From the NCBI RefSeq assembly GCF_014205155.1, contig NZ_JACHMX010000001.1:1984001-2048000 (forward strand): 64,000 nt of DNA, written 5' to 3'. A program made the position numbers and the translations under genes. The stretch is from Amycolatopsis umgeniensis. GTDB taxonomy: Bacteria > Actinomycetota > Actinomycetes > Mycobacteriales > Pseudonocardiaceae. Under the pieces are notes generated by a model. That model made no database searches, was not told the DNA's origin, and saw nothing but the letters and a program-made list of their open reading frames with translations. Shown one piece after another: positions 45,070 through 54,778 of the stretch (positions are counted from its first letter, which is position 1; each line of letters opens with the position of its first letter).

Positions 45070-45927
45070 TTACGGGAGGGTCAAGATCTCGGCGCCGTTT
45101 TCGGTCACCACGAGGGTGTGCTCGAACTGGGCCGTCCACTTCTTGTCCTTGGTGGTGACGGTCCAGTCGTCGGCCCAGATGTCGTAGTCGATGGTGCCGA
45201 GGGTGATCATCGGCTCGATCGTGAAGGTCATGCCCTGCTCGATGACCGTGTCGACCGACGGCTCCTCGTAGTGCAGCACGGTCGGCGCGGTGTGGAACGC
45301 CGGGCCGACGCCGTGGCCGGTGAAGTCGCGCACGACGCCGTAGTCGAACCGCTTCGCGTAAGCCTCGATGACGCGGCCGATCACGTTGAGCTGCCTGCCG
45401 GGGCGGACGGCCTTGATGGCGCGCGCTGTCGCCTCACGCGTGCGCTCGACCAGCAGCCGCGCCTCCTCGGAGACGTCACCCGCCAGGAACGTCGCGTTGG
45501 TGTCGCCGTGGACGCCGCCGATGAACGCGGTGACGTCGATGTTGCAGATGTCGCCGTCCTCGATCACCGTCGAATCCGGGATCCCGTGGCAGATCACCTC
45601 GTTGAGCGAGGTGCAGCACGACTTCGGGAAGGCCCGGTAGCCGAGCGTCGACGGGTACGCGTGGTTGTCCAGGAGGAACTCGTGGATCACCTTGTCGATG
45701 TCGTCGGTGGTCGCACCGGGTTTGACGGCCTTGCCGCCCTCTTCGAGCGCCTGCGCCGCGATCCGGCTCGCGACACGCATCGCCTCGATCACCTCGGGCG
45801 TGCGGACCCCGTTGCCCGTGTCGCGTTTCGGCGCCGGCCGGTCGACGTACTCGGGACGGGCGATGCTGGCGGGGACGACTCGCCTCGGCGTCTGGACGCC
45901 GGGCTTCAAGGGGGAACGAACGGACAT
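45070..45927 (-). CDS. map: Methionine aminopeptidase, type I with SH3-ligand-like N-terminal extension
   Basis: A 285-residue MetAP1c that removes the initiator methionine. The N-terminal 40 residues are the Pro-rich extension of actinobacterial MapB. Metal ligands are visible: Asp in [16 protein letters not shown] (two), His in FTGHGVG, Glu in TIEPM and Glu in FEHTLVV; substrate His in [15 protein letters not shown] (45934-45939, minus) ends six bases before the ATG, suggesting a leaderless mRNA. Last gene of a block conserved in order with mycobacterial mapB-PBP-GNAT-ispG-rip1-dxr. Confidence 0.96.
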   Translation of the reverse strand: MSVRSPLKPGVQTPRRVVPASIARPEYVDRPAPKRDTGNGVRTPEVIEAMRVASRIAAQALEEGGKAVKPGATTDDIDKVIHEFLLDNHAYPSTLGYRAFPKSCCTSLNEVICHGIPDSTVIEDGDICNIDVTAFIGGVHGDTNATFLAGDVSEEARLLVERTREATARAIKAVRPGRQLNVIGRVIEAYAKRFDYGVVRDFTGHGVGPAFHTAPTVLHYEEPSVDTVIEQGMTFTIEPMITLGTIDYDIWADDWTVTTKDKKWTAQFEHTLVVTENGAEILTLP

Positions 45928-45950
45928 GTGACCAGCCTACGACCTGACGG

Positions 45951-47756
45951 CTAACCGAGGCCCGCCAGGAAGCGCTGGGCGGCCTCGACAGCGGGTTTGG
46001 ACGTCCCCGCGTCGGTGGTCAGCAGCGCGAAGGCCAGGTCACCGGTGTACCCGACGAACCAGCCGTGCGAATGCGTCCCGTCGCCGAACTGGGCCGTCCC
46101 GGTTTTGCCCCGCACGTCGGGCAGGGGTGCGAGCAGTGTCGCCGTGCCGTCGGTGACGACCTCGCGCATCATCCCGCGGAGGGCGTCGAGCACCTCCGGC
46201 CGGATCGGCTTCCCGAGCCCGGACGACGTCGCGGCCATCCCCCGCACCAGCGTCGGCACCGGGATCTTCCCGGCCTGGACCGTCGCGGCGGCGACAGCCA
46301 GCCCGAACGGGCTCGTCACCACGGTGCCCTGTCCGAAGCCGTTCTCCGCCTTCTGCGCGACGGTGTTCGCCGGCGGCACCGAACCGGTGATCGTGGTCAG
46401 ACCCGGGATCACGAAGTCGGCGCCGACGCCGAGGTCTCGTGCGGCGTCGGTCAGCGCGGCTGGCGGCAAATCGGTCGAGAGCTTCGCGAACGTCGTGTTG
46501 CAGGACTTCGCGAAAGCCTTGGACAGCGGAACGGTGCCGAGGGCGAACTTGCCCTCGTTCGGCACCGTGCGGTTCTCGAAGGTGGCCGTGCCGGGACAGT
46601 CGACGGGACTGTCCGCTCGCACCGAGCCCGCGGACAGCGCGGCGACGGCTGTCGCGATCTTCATCGTGGAACCCGGCGGGAACCGGCCGGTGAGCGCGAT
46701 CGCGCCCTGCGCGTCGGCGGGGACGTTCTGGGCCACGGCGAGGAGTTCACCGGTCGACGGCTGGATCGCGACCAGCGCGGAGGCCGTCGGGACAGGGGCG
46801 AGCGCCCGTTCCGCCGAACCCTGCGCCTTCACACTGAGGGTGCTGACGACGGCGGGGGCCGGTTTGGGCTGTTCGGTGTGCAGATCGATGATCTCGCCAC
46901 CGCCGGTGTCCAGGGTGACGACGCGCCAGCCCGCCGAGCCCTCCACCTGGTCCTCGACGAGTGAGCGGACGGCGGGCAGCACCTGCTTGCCGAAGTTCTT
47001 GTCGTCGGGCAGCAGCCTGTCCTGCTGGCTGAACCGCACGCCGGGCAGGTCGTAGATCTCGGGTTTCACCTCTTGGTAGCTGTTCGCCCGCAGGCTCACC
47101 ACCGGATAGCCGGTTCCCGGCTTGAGCGCCTTGACCCCGTCACGGATCGACTGCCCGGTCACCGACGCTTCGAACCGGTTGAGCGCCGCGCCGAGTTTGT
47201 CGGAGACCGCCACCAGGTCCCCCGCCTTCGCCGGGTCGAGCACCACACTGACCACGTTCTGCGGGCGCAGCAACGGCATGCCGTCACGGTCCAGCACCGG
47301 CGCGAGGTCCGGCGGCTCGGACTTCAGCGCGATGCTCTGCTGCGCGGCCAGCTTCGGATGGAGCACCGTCGGCAGCCAGCGCACCTTCCACCCGTCCTGA
47401 GTGGAATGGACCTGCGCGTCGGCCTTGTACGTCCAGACACGACCGCGCGGGAGGTTCCAGGTGAGCTGATAGGTCGCCGTCCCGTTGTCCGCCCCGGACG
47501 CGTGCTTGACCTCGTCGGCGGCGACCTTGATCGACTCGGGGGAAAGCGCCTTCCGCGTCATCTCCAGCGACGCGCGCGCGGCGTCCGGCGAATCGGTGAA
47601 GAACGCCGCGGCGGCGACCTCACCGGAGGCGAGTCCGTTGAGGAAACCCGTGATCGCGTCTTCGGGACCGGAATCGGCGAAGAGTCCGCAACCGGCGGCC
47701 GAGAGGCCCACCACCCCCGCGAGCACGACGACGGCGAAACGACGACCTGCTGGCAT
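45951..47756 (-). CDS. Class B penicillin-binding lipoprotein (PBP-lipo / PbpA-like transpeptidase)
   Basis: A 601-residue D,D-transpeptidase anchored as a lipoprotein (lipobox LSAAGC). An NTF2-like MecA_N domain (about 30-150) and dimerisation domain precede the transpeptidase. Catalytic motifs are Ser363-T-M-K, SCN in KSCNTTFAKL and KTG in RGKTGTAQF. It crosslinks peptidoglycan stem peptides and is a beta-lactam target. ATG 47756 has AGGA eight bases upstream. Its equivalent in M. tuberculosis is Rv2864c, in the same genomic neighbourhood. Confidence 0.93.
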   Translation of the reverse strand: MPAGRRFAVVVLAGVVGLSAAGCGLFADSGPEDAITGFLNGLASGEVAAAAFFTDSPDAARASLEMTRKALSPESIKVAADEVKHASGADNGTATYQLTWNLPRGRVWTYKADAQVHSTQDGWKVRWLPTVLHPKLAAQQSIALKSEPPDLAPVLDRDGMPLLRPQNVVSVVLDPAKAGDLVAVSDKLGAALNRFEASVTGQSIRDGVKALKPGTGYPVVSLRANSYQEVKPEIYDLPGVRFSQQDRLLPDDKNFGKQVLPAVRSLVEDQVEGSAGWRVVTLDTGGGEIIDLHTEQPKPAPAVVSTLSVKAQGSAERALAPVPTASALVAIQPSTGELLAVAQNVPADAQGAIALTGRFPPGSTMKIATAVAALSAGSVRADSPVDCPGTATFENRTVPNEGKFALGTVPLSKAFAKSCNTTFAKLSTDLPPAALTDAARDLGVGADFVIPGLTTITGSVPPANTVAQKAENGFGQGTVVTSPFGLAVAAATVQAGKIPVPTLVRGMAATSSGLGKPIRPEVLDALRGMMREVVTDGTATLLAPLPDVRGKTGTAQFGDGTHSHGWFVGYTGDLAFALLTTDAGTSKPAVEAAQRFLAGLG

Positions 47757-47806
47757 GCACCGGATCCTGCCAGTACCGATGGGTTCCGACGGGACGCAAC
47801 GCCGCG

Positions 47807-48664
47807 CTAGAAGAGAACCGTCGCGTACTGCCCGACCTGTTGGAAGCCGATCTTGCGATAGGCGGCGAGCGCCGGGCTGTTGTAGGCGTTGACGTACAGG
47901 CTCGCGGTGCGGCCCATCCCCCGGACGAGCCTGGTCACCACGGACGCCGTCCCCGCGGTGCCGATGCCGCCGCTCCGGCGTTCCGGATGCACCCAGACCC
48001 CCTGGATCTGGCCGACGGTGGAGGACATCGCGCCGATCTCGGCCTTGAAGACGACCTCGCCGTCCTCGAACCGCGCGAAGGCGCGGCCACCGGCGATCAG
48101 TTCCGCGACTCGGGCGCGATAACCGGCGCCGCCGTCGCCGTTGCGGGGGTCGACGCCGACTTCCTCGATGAACATCGCTATCGCGGCCGGGAGGTACCTG
48201 TCGAGTTCCTCCGGGCGCACCGCGCGGACCAGCGGATCGGCGGCCACGGACGGGACCCCGTCGAGCGCCATCAGAGGCTGGTCGTGCCGTACTTCGCGGG
48301 CGGGGCCCCACTCGGGCTCGAGTTCGTCCCACAGTCCCAGCACCTGTTCGGCCGGGCCGACCAGTGACGAACAGCTCCGCTGGCGGCGCAAGGCGCGATC
48401 GGCGAAGGAGCGCAAAGCGGAGGCGTTGCCGCGCAACGGGATCAGATTCGGCCCGGAGAAGCACAGCCCCTGGAGCCTGCCCGCGCGAACGGGACGGGAA
48501 TCGGCGGCCCAGAGCTCGCCACCGAGCCGCCAGGGGTCGAGACCCGCGGTCTCCACCCTGGCACTGACCATGCAGCTGCCGACCGGGTCTGCGGCGAGCG
48601 CGGCACGGACCGCCGGATAGTCCCGATCATCGAGCAGCCGTGCACCTGCAAGCCGCAACACCAC
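47807..48664 (-). CDS. GNAT acetyltransferase with N-terminal DUF4081 domain
   Basis: A 285-residue two-domain protein matching Rv2867c. The N-terminal half (LCFSGPNLIPLRGNASALRSFAD) is the DUF4081 region; the C-terminal GNAT has QIQGVWVHPERRSGGIGTAGTA with the acetyl-CoA loop and SLYVNAYNSPALAAYRKIGF. Substrate unknown. It always sits next to ispG in this conserved block. Start is GTG 48664 or GTG 48661. Confidence 0.9.
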   Translation of the reverse strand: MVLRLAGARLLDDRDYPAVRAALAADPVGSCMVSARVETAGLDPWRLGGELWAADSRPVRAGRLQGLCFSGPNLIPLRGNASALRSFADRALRRQRSCSSLVGPAEQVLGLWDELEPEWGPAREVRHDQPLMALDGVPSVAADPLVRAVRPEELDRYLPAAIAMFIEEVGVDPRNGDGGAGYRARVAELIAGGRAFARFEDGEVVFKAEIGAMSSTVGQIQGVWVHPERRSGGIGTAGTASVVTRLVRGMGRTASLYVNAYNSPALAAYRKIGFQQVGQYATVLF

Positions 48665-48743
48665 TCCAGGGTGCCAGATGAGCGGCGTAAACGGAACGCA
48701 AGCTTCACGACACGCTGAGAGAACCTCAGCAGGTCGAGGCCAT

Positions 48744-48795
48744 CAAGTGCGCGGAAAGGCCCCTTCACCGGTGAAGGGGCCTTTCCGCGCACTTG
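48744..48795 (-). terminator. 52-nt perfect palindrome after ispG (GTGAAGG family)
   Basis: The sequence from 48744 to 48795 is a perfect palindrome with 26-nt arms; the half-arm ends in AAAGGCCCCTTCACC. It begins 10 bases after the ispG stop and should terminate ispG transcription before the GNAT gene. Confidence 0.92.
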
Positions 48796-48805
48796 TCTCG
48801 ACCAG

Positions 48806-49957
48806 TCAGCCGACGGTGACGATGGGCTCTCCCTCGCCGATCGTCTGGCCCGACTCCTCGGCGATCCGCATCGCCTCTTCGATCAGCGTCTCGACGATCG
48901 CGTGCTCGGGGACGGTCTTGATGACCTCGCCCTTGACGAAGATCTGGCCCTTGCCGTTGCCCGAAGCGACGCCGAGGTCGGCCTCGCGCGCCTCGCCGGG
49001 GCCGTTGACGACACAGCCCATGACCGCGACGCGCAGCGGGATCTCCATGCCCTCGAGCCCGGCGGTGACCTGCTCGGCGAGCGTGTAGACGTCGACCTGC
49101 GCGCGGCCGCACGAGGGGCAGGAGACGATCTCGAGCTTGCGCTCCTTGAGGTTCAGCGACTGCAGGATCTGGATCCCGACCTTGACCTCTTCCACCGGCG
49201 GCGCGGAGAGCGAAACGCGGATGGTGTCGCCGATGCCCTGGCGCAGCAGCGCGCCGAAGGCCACGGCCGACTTGATGGTGCCCTGGAACGCCGGGCCGGC
49301 CTCGGTGACACCGAGGTGCAGCGGGTAGTCGCATTGCTCGGCGAGGATCTCGTACGCGCGCACCATGACCACCGGGTCGTTGTGCTTCACGGAGATCTTG
49401 ACGTCGTAGAAGTCGTGCTCGGCGAACAGCGACGCCTCCCACAGCGCCGACTCGGCCAGCGCCTCCGGGGTCGCCTTGCCGTACTTGTCCATGATCCGCT
49501 TGTCGAGCGAACCCGCGTTGACCCCGATCCGGATCGGGGTGCCGTGGTCCTTCGCGGCCCGCGCGATCTCCTTGACCTGGTCGTCGAACTTGCGGATGTT
49601 GCCCGGGTTCACCCGGACCGCCGCGCAGCCCGCTTCGATCGCGGCGAAGACGTACTTCGGCTGGAAGTGGATGTCCGCGATGACCGGGATCTGCGACTTC
49701 CTGGCGATCGCCGACAGCGCCTCGGCGTCGTCCGCGGACGGGCACGCGACCCGCACGATGTCACAGCCCGCAGCGGTCAGTTCGGCGATCTGCTGCAGGG
49801 TCGCGTTGACGTCGGAGGTGAGGGTGGTGGTCATCGACTGCACCGAAATCGGGTGCTCGCTCCCGACGCCGACCGGCCCGACCTGCAGCTGTCGGGTCTT
49901 GCGACGCTCGGAGAGGACGGGAGGAGGAAGCGCTGGCATACCTAGAGCGACAGTCAC
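48806..49957 (-). CDS. ispG: 4-hydroxy-3-methylbut-2-enyl diphosphate synthase (flavodoxin)
   Basis: A 383-residue IspG/GcpE. It catalyses the penultimate step of the MEP isoprenoid pathway, reductive opening of MEcPP to HMBPP, using a 4Fe-4S cluster. Cluster ligands are Cys-x2-Cys in VSCPSCGR and the third Cys in [13 protein letters not shown]; the TIM-barrel part contains [14 protein letters not shown] and IRVGVNAGSL-type loops. TACGCT (49965-49970, minus) ends seven bases before the GTG, giving a probable leaderless start. dxr lies two genes upstream. Confidence 0.97.
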   Translation of the reverse strand: MTVALGMPALPPPVLSERRKTRQLQVGPVGVGSEHPISVQSMTTTLTSDVNATLQQIAELTAAGCDIVRVACPSADDAEALSAIARKSQIPVIADIHFQPKYVFAAIEAGCAAVRVNPGNIRKFDDQVKEIARAAKDHGTPIRIGVNAGSLDKRIMDKYGKATPEALAESALWEASLFAEHDFYDVKISVKHNDPVVMVRAYEILAEQCDYPLHLGVTEAGPAFQGTIKSAVAFGALLRQGIGDTIRVSLSAPPVEEVKVGIQILQSLNLKERKLEIVSCPSCGRAQVDVYTLAEQVTAGLEGMEIPLRVAVMGCVVNGPGEAREADLGVASGNGKGQIFVKGEVIKTVPEHAIVETLIEEAMRIAEESGQTIGEGEPIVTVG

Positions 49958-49991
49958 ACCGTCAAGCGTACCTACCCCGATCGGCGGACAT

Positions 49992-50026
49992 ACACGACGT
50001 CAGCCGTCACGGTGAGCAGCATTACC
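49992..50026 (-). repeat. Degenerate partial copy of the rip1 3' end
   Basis: On the minus strand this stretch encodes LLTVTADVV in a frame different from rip1; 27 of 35 bases match the rip1 segment 50099-50133 that encodes LLTVTADIV. It looks like a decayed tandem duplication in the 118-nt ispG-rip1 gap. Confidence 0.45.
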
Positions 50027-50075
50027 TGGGCAGCCCAACGGTGCTGACAGCGCGCTCCCGAACCGGCGTCGTCCG

Positions 50076-51317
50076 TCACTGGAACAGCTTGACCGGGTTC
50101 ACGATGTCGGCGGTGACGGTGAGCAGGGTCACCGCCCCGCCGATCAAGACGAGCACCATCGTGACCGCGGAGAGCTTCGTGTAGTCGACCGGTCCGCCCG
50201 CCGCCTTCCCGCGCAGTTTCCGGAACCAGTCCCGGACCCGCTCGTACCAGACGACCGCGATGTGCCCGCCGTCGAGCGGGAGCAGCGGCAGCAGGTTGAA
50301 CACGCCGATGAAGAAGTTCAGGCTCGCCAGCAGGAGCACGAAGATCTCCCACAGGCCGCGCTCGGCCGCTTCGCCACCGATCCGGCTGGCGCCGACCACG
50401 CTGACCGGGGTGTTCGGGTCGCGCTCGCCGCCGAAGATGGACGAAACCACCGCCGGGACCCGGGACGGGAACTCGATCAGCCGCTTGGCGGTCTCGGAGA
50501 ACATCGTGCCGGTGAAGCTGAGCGTCCCGCCGATCGCGTCGACGGGGCCGTAGGTCAGCAGCGCGGGCGCGGTGTTCTGGATCGGCGAGGCGCCGATCAT
50601 GCCGACGTCCTTGACCGTGGTGTTGTTGGAGCCGTCGGCGACGAGCCGCTGCACGCGGGGCACGTCGACGGTCAGGTTCACCTGCTGTCCGTTCCGCTCG
50701 ACCACGAACGGGGTCGGACCGCTGGCGACCTGGACGGCGGCCAGCATGTCGCGCCAGGTCTTCACCGGCTTGCCCGCGACGGAGAGGACCTTGTCGCCGG
50801 CCTGGAGTCCGGCTGTCTTCGCGGGGGTCGGGGCGCCGGGCGGGCAGGTCGTGTCGTTCAGCTGCTCCATGGTGGTGGCCGCGCGGGCACACGACGTGGC
50901 GCTGATCACGGCCTCGGTGGGCGCGGCCTGGGCGGCCGGATTCGGCAGGCCCATGGTGACGGCCATCAGGTACAGGATGATGAACCCGAGGATGAAGTGC
51001 ATCGCCGAGCCCGCCGACATGACGACGGTGCGCTTCCAGGTCTTGAAGCGCCACATCGCGCGCTTCGACTCTTCCGGGGTGACCTCGTCGAGCGCGGTCA
51101 TGCCCGCGATGTCGCAGAACCCGCCGAGCGGGATCCACTTGAGGCCGTACTCGGTCTCACCGCGGCGGAAGGAGAAGATCGTCGGCCCGAAGCCGATGAA
51201 GTAGCGCCGGACCTTCATGCCGAAGGCCTTCGCCGCCCACATGTGACCGGCTTCGTGCAGCGCGACCGACAGGCAGATACCCAGCGCGAACAGCACGATC
51301 CCGAGAATGAACCACAC
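50076..51317 (-). CDS. rip1: Site-2 intramembrane protease Rip1/RseP family
   Basis: A 413-residue zinc metalloprotease that cuts anti-sigma factors and other substrates within the membrane. The zinc motif is H21-EAG-H25 in the first helix, and the third ligand is in NLLPLLPLDGGH near residue 340. A PDZ domain lies between (AGLQAGDKVLSVAGKPV). Four transmembrane helices fit the family. It starts three bases after the dxr stop, so the two are cotranscribed. Confidence 0.95.
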   Translation of the reverse strand: MWFILGIVLFALGICLSVALHEAGHMWAAKAFGMKVRRYFIGFGPTIFSFRRGETEYGLKWIPLGGFCDIAGMTALDEVTPEESKRAMWRFKTWKRTVVMSAGSAMHFILGFIILYLMAVTMGLPNPAAQAAPTEAVISATSCARAATTMEQLNDTTCPPGAPTPAKTAGLQAGDKVLSVAGKPVKTWRDMLAAVQVASGPTPFVVERNGQQVNLTVDVPRVQRLVADGSNNTTVKDVGMIGASPIQNTAPALLTYGPVDAIGGTLSFTGTMFSETAKRLIEFPSRVPAVVSSIFGGERDPNTPVSVVGASRIGGEAAERGLWEIFVLLLASLNFFIGVFNLLPLLPLDGGHIAVVWYERVRDWFRKLRGKAAGGPVDYTKLSAVTMVLVLIGGAVTLLTVTADIVNPVKLFQ

Positions 51318-51320
51318 GCG

Positions 51321-52526
51321 CTACTTCCCCTTACCGATCAGCGCACCGGCACGCGCGCGAGCCCAGCGCTCGGCAGCTAGTACGTCATCCACGTCGCGAG
51401 GTTCGCGACGCCATTCGTCGGCGGCTTCCACCACCTGGGCAATAGTGTCCACAATCGAGGTGAAGCCGGTGTTCTGTGCCAGGAAAGCGGCCACCAATTC
51501 CTCGTTCGCCGCGTTGTAGACCGCCGGGACGCACCCGCCGACGGTCCCGGCGTGCCTCGCCAGCTCGACGGCGGGGAACGCCGCGTTGTCCAGCGGCTCG
51601 AAAGTCCAGCTCGCGGGCATGTCCCAGACGCAAGCGGCCGCGGCATCGGGGACGCGGTCCGGCCAGTGCAGGGCCAGCGCGATCGGCAGCCGCATGTCGG
51701 GCGGACTGGCCTGGGCGATCGTCGAGCCGTCCACGAAGGTCACCATCGAGTGAATGATCGACTGCGGGTGCACGACCACGTCGATGCGGTCGGTCTCGAT
51801 GTCGAACAGGAGCTTCGCCTCGATCAGCTCCAGCCCCTTGTTGACCAGGGTGGACGAGTTGATCGTGATGAGCGGGCCCATCGACCAGGTCGGATGCGCC
51901 ATCGCCTGCTCGACGGTGACGTCGGCCAGCTCCTCGCGCTTGCGGCCGCGGAACGGGCCGCCCGAGGCGGTGAGCACCAGCCTGGCGACCTCGGACTCGC
52001 GCCCGGCGCGCAGGGCCTGGGCGATCGCGGAGTGCTCGGAATCGACCGGGACCAGCTGGCCGGGCTTGGCCGCGGCCAGCACGAGCGGCCCGCCCGCGAT
52101 CAGCGACTCCTTGTTGGCCAGCGCGAGCGTGGCGCCGGTGGCGAGCGCGCGCAGGGTCGGCGGGAGGCCTTGAGAACCGGGAAGCGCGTTGAGGACCACG
52201 TCGACCGGGGTCGCGTCGATCATCTCGACGACCGCGTCGGCCCCGGCGAAGATGCGCGGGAGTTTGAAGTCGCCGCTGGAGTAGCCGCGCTTCTGCGCCT
52301 CGGCGTAGAGCGCGAGCTGCAGGTCTTCCACGGCCGTCGGCCTGCTGACGGCGACGGCGTCGACCTCGTGCGCGAGGGCCTGGGCGGCCAGCGCGGCGGG
52401 GTCGGAGCCGCCCGCGGCGATCCCGGCGACCCGGAACAGCTCCGGGTTGCGGGCCGCGACGTCGAGGGCCTGGGCGCCGACCGAACCGGTCGAACCGAGC
52501 ACGAGCACACTTCGCGAGGTAGTCAT
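51321..52526 (-). CDS. dxr: 1-deoxy-D-xylulose-5-phosphate reductoisomerase
   Basis: A 401-residue enzyme of the MEP pathway that converts DXP to MEP with NADPH. Visible are the NADPH motif [26 protein letters not shown], the metal-binding PVDSEHSAI, the flexible loop around HPTWSMG, and [13 protein letters not shown]. Length is usual. First gene of dxr-rip1, upstream of ispG. Divergent from the small DUF2631 gene. Confidence 0.97.
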   Translation of the reverse strand: MTTSRSVLVLGSTGSVGAQALDVAARNPELFRVAGIAAGGSDPAALAAQALAHEVDAVAVSRPTAVEDLQLALYAEAQKRGYSSGDFKLPRIFAGADAVVEMIDATPVDVVLNALPGSQGLPPTLRALATGATLALANKESLIAGGPLVLAAAKPGQLVPVDSEHSAIAQALRAGRESEVARLVLTASGGPFRGRKREELADVTVEQAMAHPTWSMGPLITINSSTLVNKGLELIEAKLLFDIETDRIDVVVHPQSIIHSMVTFVDGSTIAQASPPDMRLPIALALHWPDRVPDAAAACVWDMPASWTFEPLDNAAFPAVELARHAGTVGGCVPAVYNAANEELVAAFLAQNTGFTSIVDTIAQVVEAADEWRREPRDVDDVLAAERWARARAGALIGKGK

Positions 52527-52621
52527 CGTGACTCATTGTCGCGCGGGGCCCGTCGGGCGCGTGCAGCCAGGTGTGGGATCATTCGCGGGCAAGCGAACCA
52601 TCGGGTTTTGAGGAGTTGATC

Positions 52622-52891
52622 GTGGCGAGCAAGGCGGTCGAAAAGCGCGGCCGGGTGGGCGTCGACACCGTTGACCCCCGCGACGAGCCGTCGGCCGAGT
52701 GGGGCTGGCACGGTTCCTTCCCGAAGGCGACGCGGATCGCGGGCTGGCTGAGCGCGATCATCCTGCTGGTGATGCTGTACGGCAACCACCACGGCTGGAC
52801 CGAGAACCTGTGGCTGATCGGCCTGTCGCTGACGCTGGTGTTCGGTCTCGTGATGGACATCCGCAAGCAGCGCACGGCCTGGCGCAAGTAG
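52622..52891 (+). CDS. DUF2631 small membrane protein
   Basis: An 89-residue protein with a charged N-terminal half (VDTVDPRDEPSAEWGWHG) and two hydrophobic helices (IAGWLSAIILLVMLY and LWLIGLSLTLVFGLVMDI). This matches the actinobacterial DUF2631 family, which commonly neighbours dxr. Function unknown. GTG 52622 has GAGGAG six bases upstream. Confidence 0.88.
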   Translation: MASKAVEKRGRVGVDTVDPRDEPSAEWGWHGSFPKATRIAGWLSAIILLVMLYGNHHGWTENLWLIGLSLTLVFGLVMDIRKQRTAWRK

Positions 52892-52903
52892 CTCCTTCAC
52901 GGC

Positions 52904-53515
52904 TTACCGGCCCCTGTTCTCCGTCGAGGACAGGGGCCATTCGCCGTTCTGGGTCCACAACTCGTTGACGATCTTGACCGCGTCGTCGGCCTCGACCCCG
53001 TAGCGATGCCGGTACTTCGCCGCCGGCCGCTGGACCACCGCGGCGACCTCTCCGATGGCGACGCCGTTCCACGAGTCGTGGGGATAGAACTGCCGCATCA
53101 CGGCGAGGAACCGGCCGGTCGCCCAGACCGGGTCGGTCCGCTGCTCGAAGCTCCCCCAGCTCGCACGCTGCTGGAAGAGCCCGACCGAGTCACCGAGGCC
53201 GCCGTCGAGGTTGGCGATACTCGACTCGACGATCACCGTGGCGATCGCGATCGCCGCCGCGCGTTCGTTGAGACCCGATCTCTGGACCGTTTCGACGACC
53301 GCTCTGGCGCACGACGTGTTGTACGGGTTCATGTAGCCGCGCATCTTGGTGGCGAGTTGCTGGTTGAGCGTTTGGGCGGCATCGCCGTCGTCGGTCGAGG
53401 CGCCCGCTTGGGCGCAGGGAAGGGCGATGTGTTCGACCTGGTCAGGCTGGATCTCGGTGGACGGGATCACGACGAGGGTGAGGGCGAGGTACGCGGCGGT
53501 GAGTGAGCTCAGCAT
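52904..53515 (-). CDS. Secreted protein with lysozyme/transglycosylase-like signature, function unproven
   Basis: A 203-residue exported protein with an N-terminal hydrophobic signal-like segment. The conserved centre reads IATVIVESSIANLDGGLGDSVGLFQQRASWGSF followed by WATGRFLAVMRQFYP, a pattern seen in actinobacterial secreted proteins related to lysozyme-like folds; the Glu in VESS would be the catalytic candidate. Assignment is tentative. Its C-terminal codons lie inside a hairpin (52909-52938) shared with the convergent DUF2631 gene. Confidence 0.7.
   Translation of the reverse strand: MLSSLTAAYLALTLVVIPSTEIQPDQVEHIALPCAQAGASTDDGDAAQTLNQQLATKMRGYMNPYNTSCARAVVETVQRSGLNERAAAIAIATVIVESSIANLDGGLGDSVGLFQQRASWGSFEQRTDPVWATGRFLAVMRQFYPHDSWNGVAIGEVAAVVQRPAAKYRHRYGVEADDAVKIVNELWTQNGEWPLSSTENRGR
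52909..52938. terminator. Hairpin between convergent DUF2631 and secreted-protein genes
   Basis: GGCCCCTGT (52909-52917) and ACAGGGGCC (52930-52938) form a 9-bp perfect stem located 18 bases after the DUF2631 stop and inside the last codons of the opposite gene. Confidence 0.7.
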
Positions 53516-53628
53516 GTGCGGTGACCGTTCGGTGCGGGTGATCGTGAGTGGCGATTCGTGTTCTAACGCGAAACGCCACTCGCGACCACCCGGACCGAGG
53601 CCTCACCGCCACCCCTCACCCGGCGGAC

Positions 53629-53653
53629 GTACATGAAGGCCCCCTTCATGTAC
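53629..53653. repeat. Short GTGAAGG-family hairpin in a divergent gap
   Basis: GTACATGAAGG (53629-53639) and CCTTCATGTAC (53643-53653) pair perfectly around CCC. The arm equals that of the 9625-9679 copy. Unlike the others it lies between divergent genes, so it is not a terminator for either. No gene is seen in 53516-53709. Confidence 0.8.
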
Positions 53654-53709
53654 TGAGCCCGGCGTGAAGCGCTACCCGACGACCACCCTTTTGGGTTAGG
53701 TTCCCCCTC

Positions 53710-54387
53710 ATGAAGCTGCGCTGGGGTGTCACCGCCGTCGTCTCCGCTCTCGCCGCCGTCCTGCTGCCCGGGGTGGCCACGGCCGCGCCCGCGTCTTCGG
53801 CGTCCTTGCCGATCGTGCGCTGCGAGTTCACGCCGACGCCGGAGAACCCCGCGGCCCGCCCGGTGTTCCGGCCGCTCCCCTTCGCGCTGACCCGCGGCAC
53901 CATCGACGTCACGTTCCGCTTCAACTACGGCCCCGTCACCGTGCGCCTGAACCGCGCCGGCGCCGCTCCGTGCGCCGCGCACAACCTGGCGAGCCTGGCC
54001 CTCCAGCGCTTCTACAACCACAGCCAGTGCTGGCGCCTGACGAACTCCGCGCGCCTCGGCGTCCTGCAGTGCGGCGACATCTACGAAGCCGAGAAGGGCG
54101 GCCCGGGCTACAAGTTCCCGGACGAGGTCGACGGCACCGAGACCTACGAACGCGGCACCATCGCCATGGGCAACCAGGGCCCTGGCACGAACGGCAGCGA
54201 GTTCTTCATCGTGCACTCGTTCGCGAACATCCCGAAGAACTACTCGGTGATGGGCAAGGTCGTGCGGGGTATGGCCGTGCTGGACCGGATCGTGGCGAAC
54301 GGGATCATCCCGACGGATCCGAACGGCCCGCAGGACGGGCTGCCCGCGAAGCCGGTGAAGATCCAGAAGGCGACCGTCGGCTTCTAA
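53710..54387 (+). CDS. Secreted cyclophilin-type peptidyl-prolyl isomerase
   Basis: A 225-residue protein with a signal peptide (cut after ATAAPA) and a cyclophilin domain that isomerises Xaa-Pro bonds outside the cell. Conserved parts are VTFRFNYGPVTVRLNRAGAAPCAAHNLASLA, FYNHSQCWRLTNSARLGVLQCGD and GTNGSEFFIVH. Some canonical active-site positions differ from human cyclophilin A, as in other actinobacterial secreted forms. TAGGTT (53697-53702) ends seven bases before the ATG. Confidence 0.9.
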   Translation: MKLRWGVTAVVSALAAVLLPGVATAAPASSASLPIVRCEFTPTPENPAARPVFRPLPFALTRGTIDVTFRFNYGPVTVRLNRAGAAPCAAHNLASLALQRFYNHSQCWRLTNSARLGVLQCGDIYEAEKGGPGYKFPDEVDGTETYERGTIAMGNQGPGTNGSEFFIVHSFANIPKNYSVMGKVVRGMAVLDRIVANGIIPTDPNGPQDGLPAKPVKIQKATVGF

Positions 54388-54778
54388 AGGGCACGGGCCG
54401 GGAGAATTCCACAGCCTCGATCGATACCGCCAAGTAGCTCCGATCTGCAGATGACCCATGCGCCCGTTACGCGTGCCGCGAGGCCTTGCCGAGTAAGCCT
54501 GAGGCCTAATTGCGCCTTCGCCACGCCACCGGACCGGGCAAGCGGGTGGAGTAAGACACGTAAAAGTTACCCAGCACTCGCACCCCAGTCCGCACCTCAC
54601 GACCCCATCACTACACGAAGGACCGACTGCGCCGAGTCCAGTTCCGGTCAAAACCCAAATCCTGCGAGCACAACAGGGCGCTCAACCAAAAGACTCATTG
54701 CACATCAAGTCGCTCAATTTCGACGACGGCGACCTGACATCAGCCGAATCGCCAGGTCGCCACCCGGCCAAACGAAAA
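54388..54778. other. Gene-poor, AT-richer gap next to the RHS locus
   Basis: Between the cyclophilin stop and the immunity gene stop I see no convincing gene. Short frames on both strands (for example 54451-54843 plus) have unusual composition and no ribosome site. Base composition falls noticeably here compared with the flanking housekeeping DNA and stays low through the toxin tip, consistent with acquired DNA or decayed former toxin/immunity modules. Confidence 0.6.
54728..54761 (-). terminator. Terminator after the RHS toxin-immunity operon
   Basis: GGCGACCTG (54728-54736) and CAGGTCGCC (54753-54761) form a 9-bp perfect stem, 18 bases downstream of the immunity stop on the minus strand. 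Confidence 0.65.
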
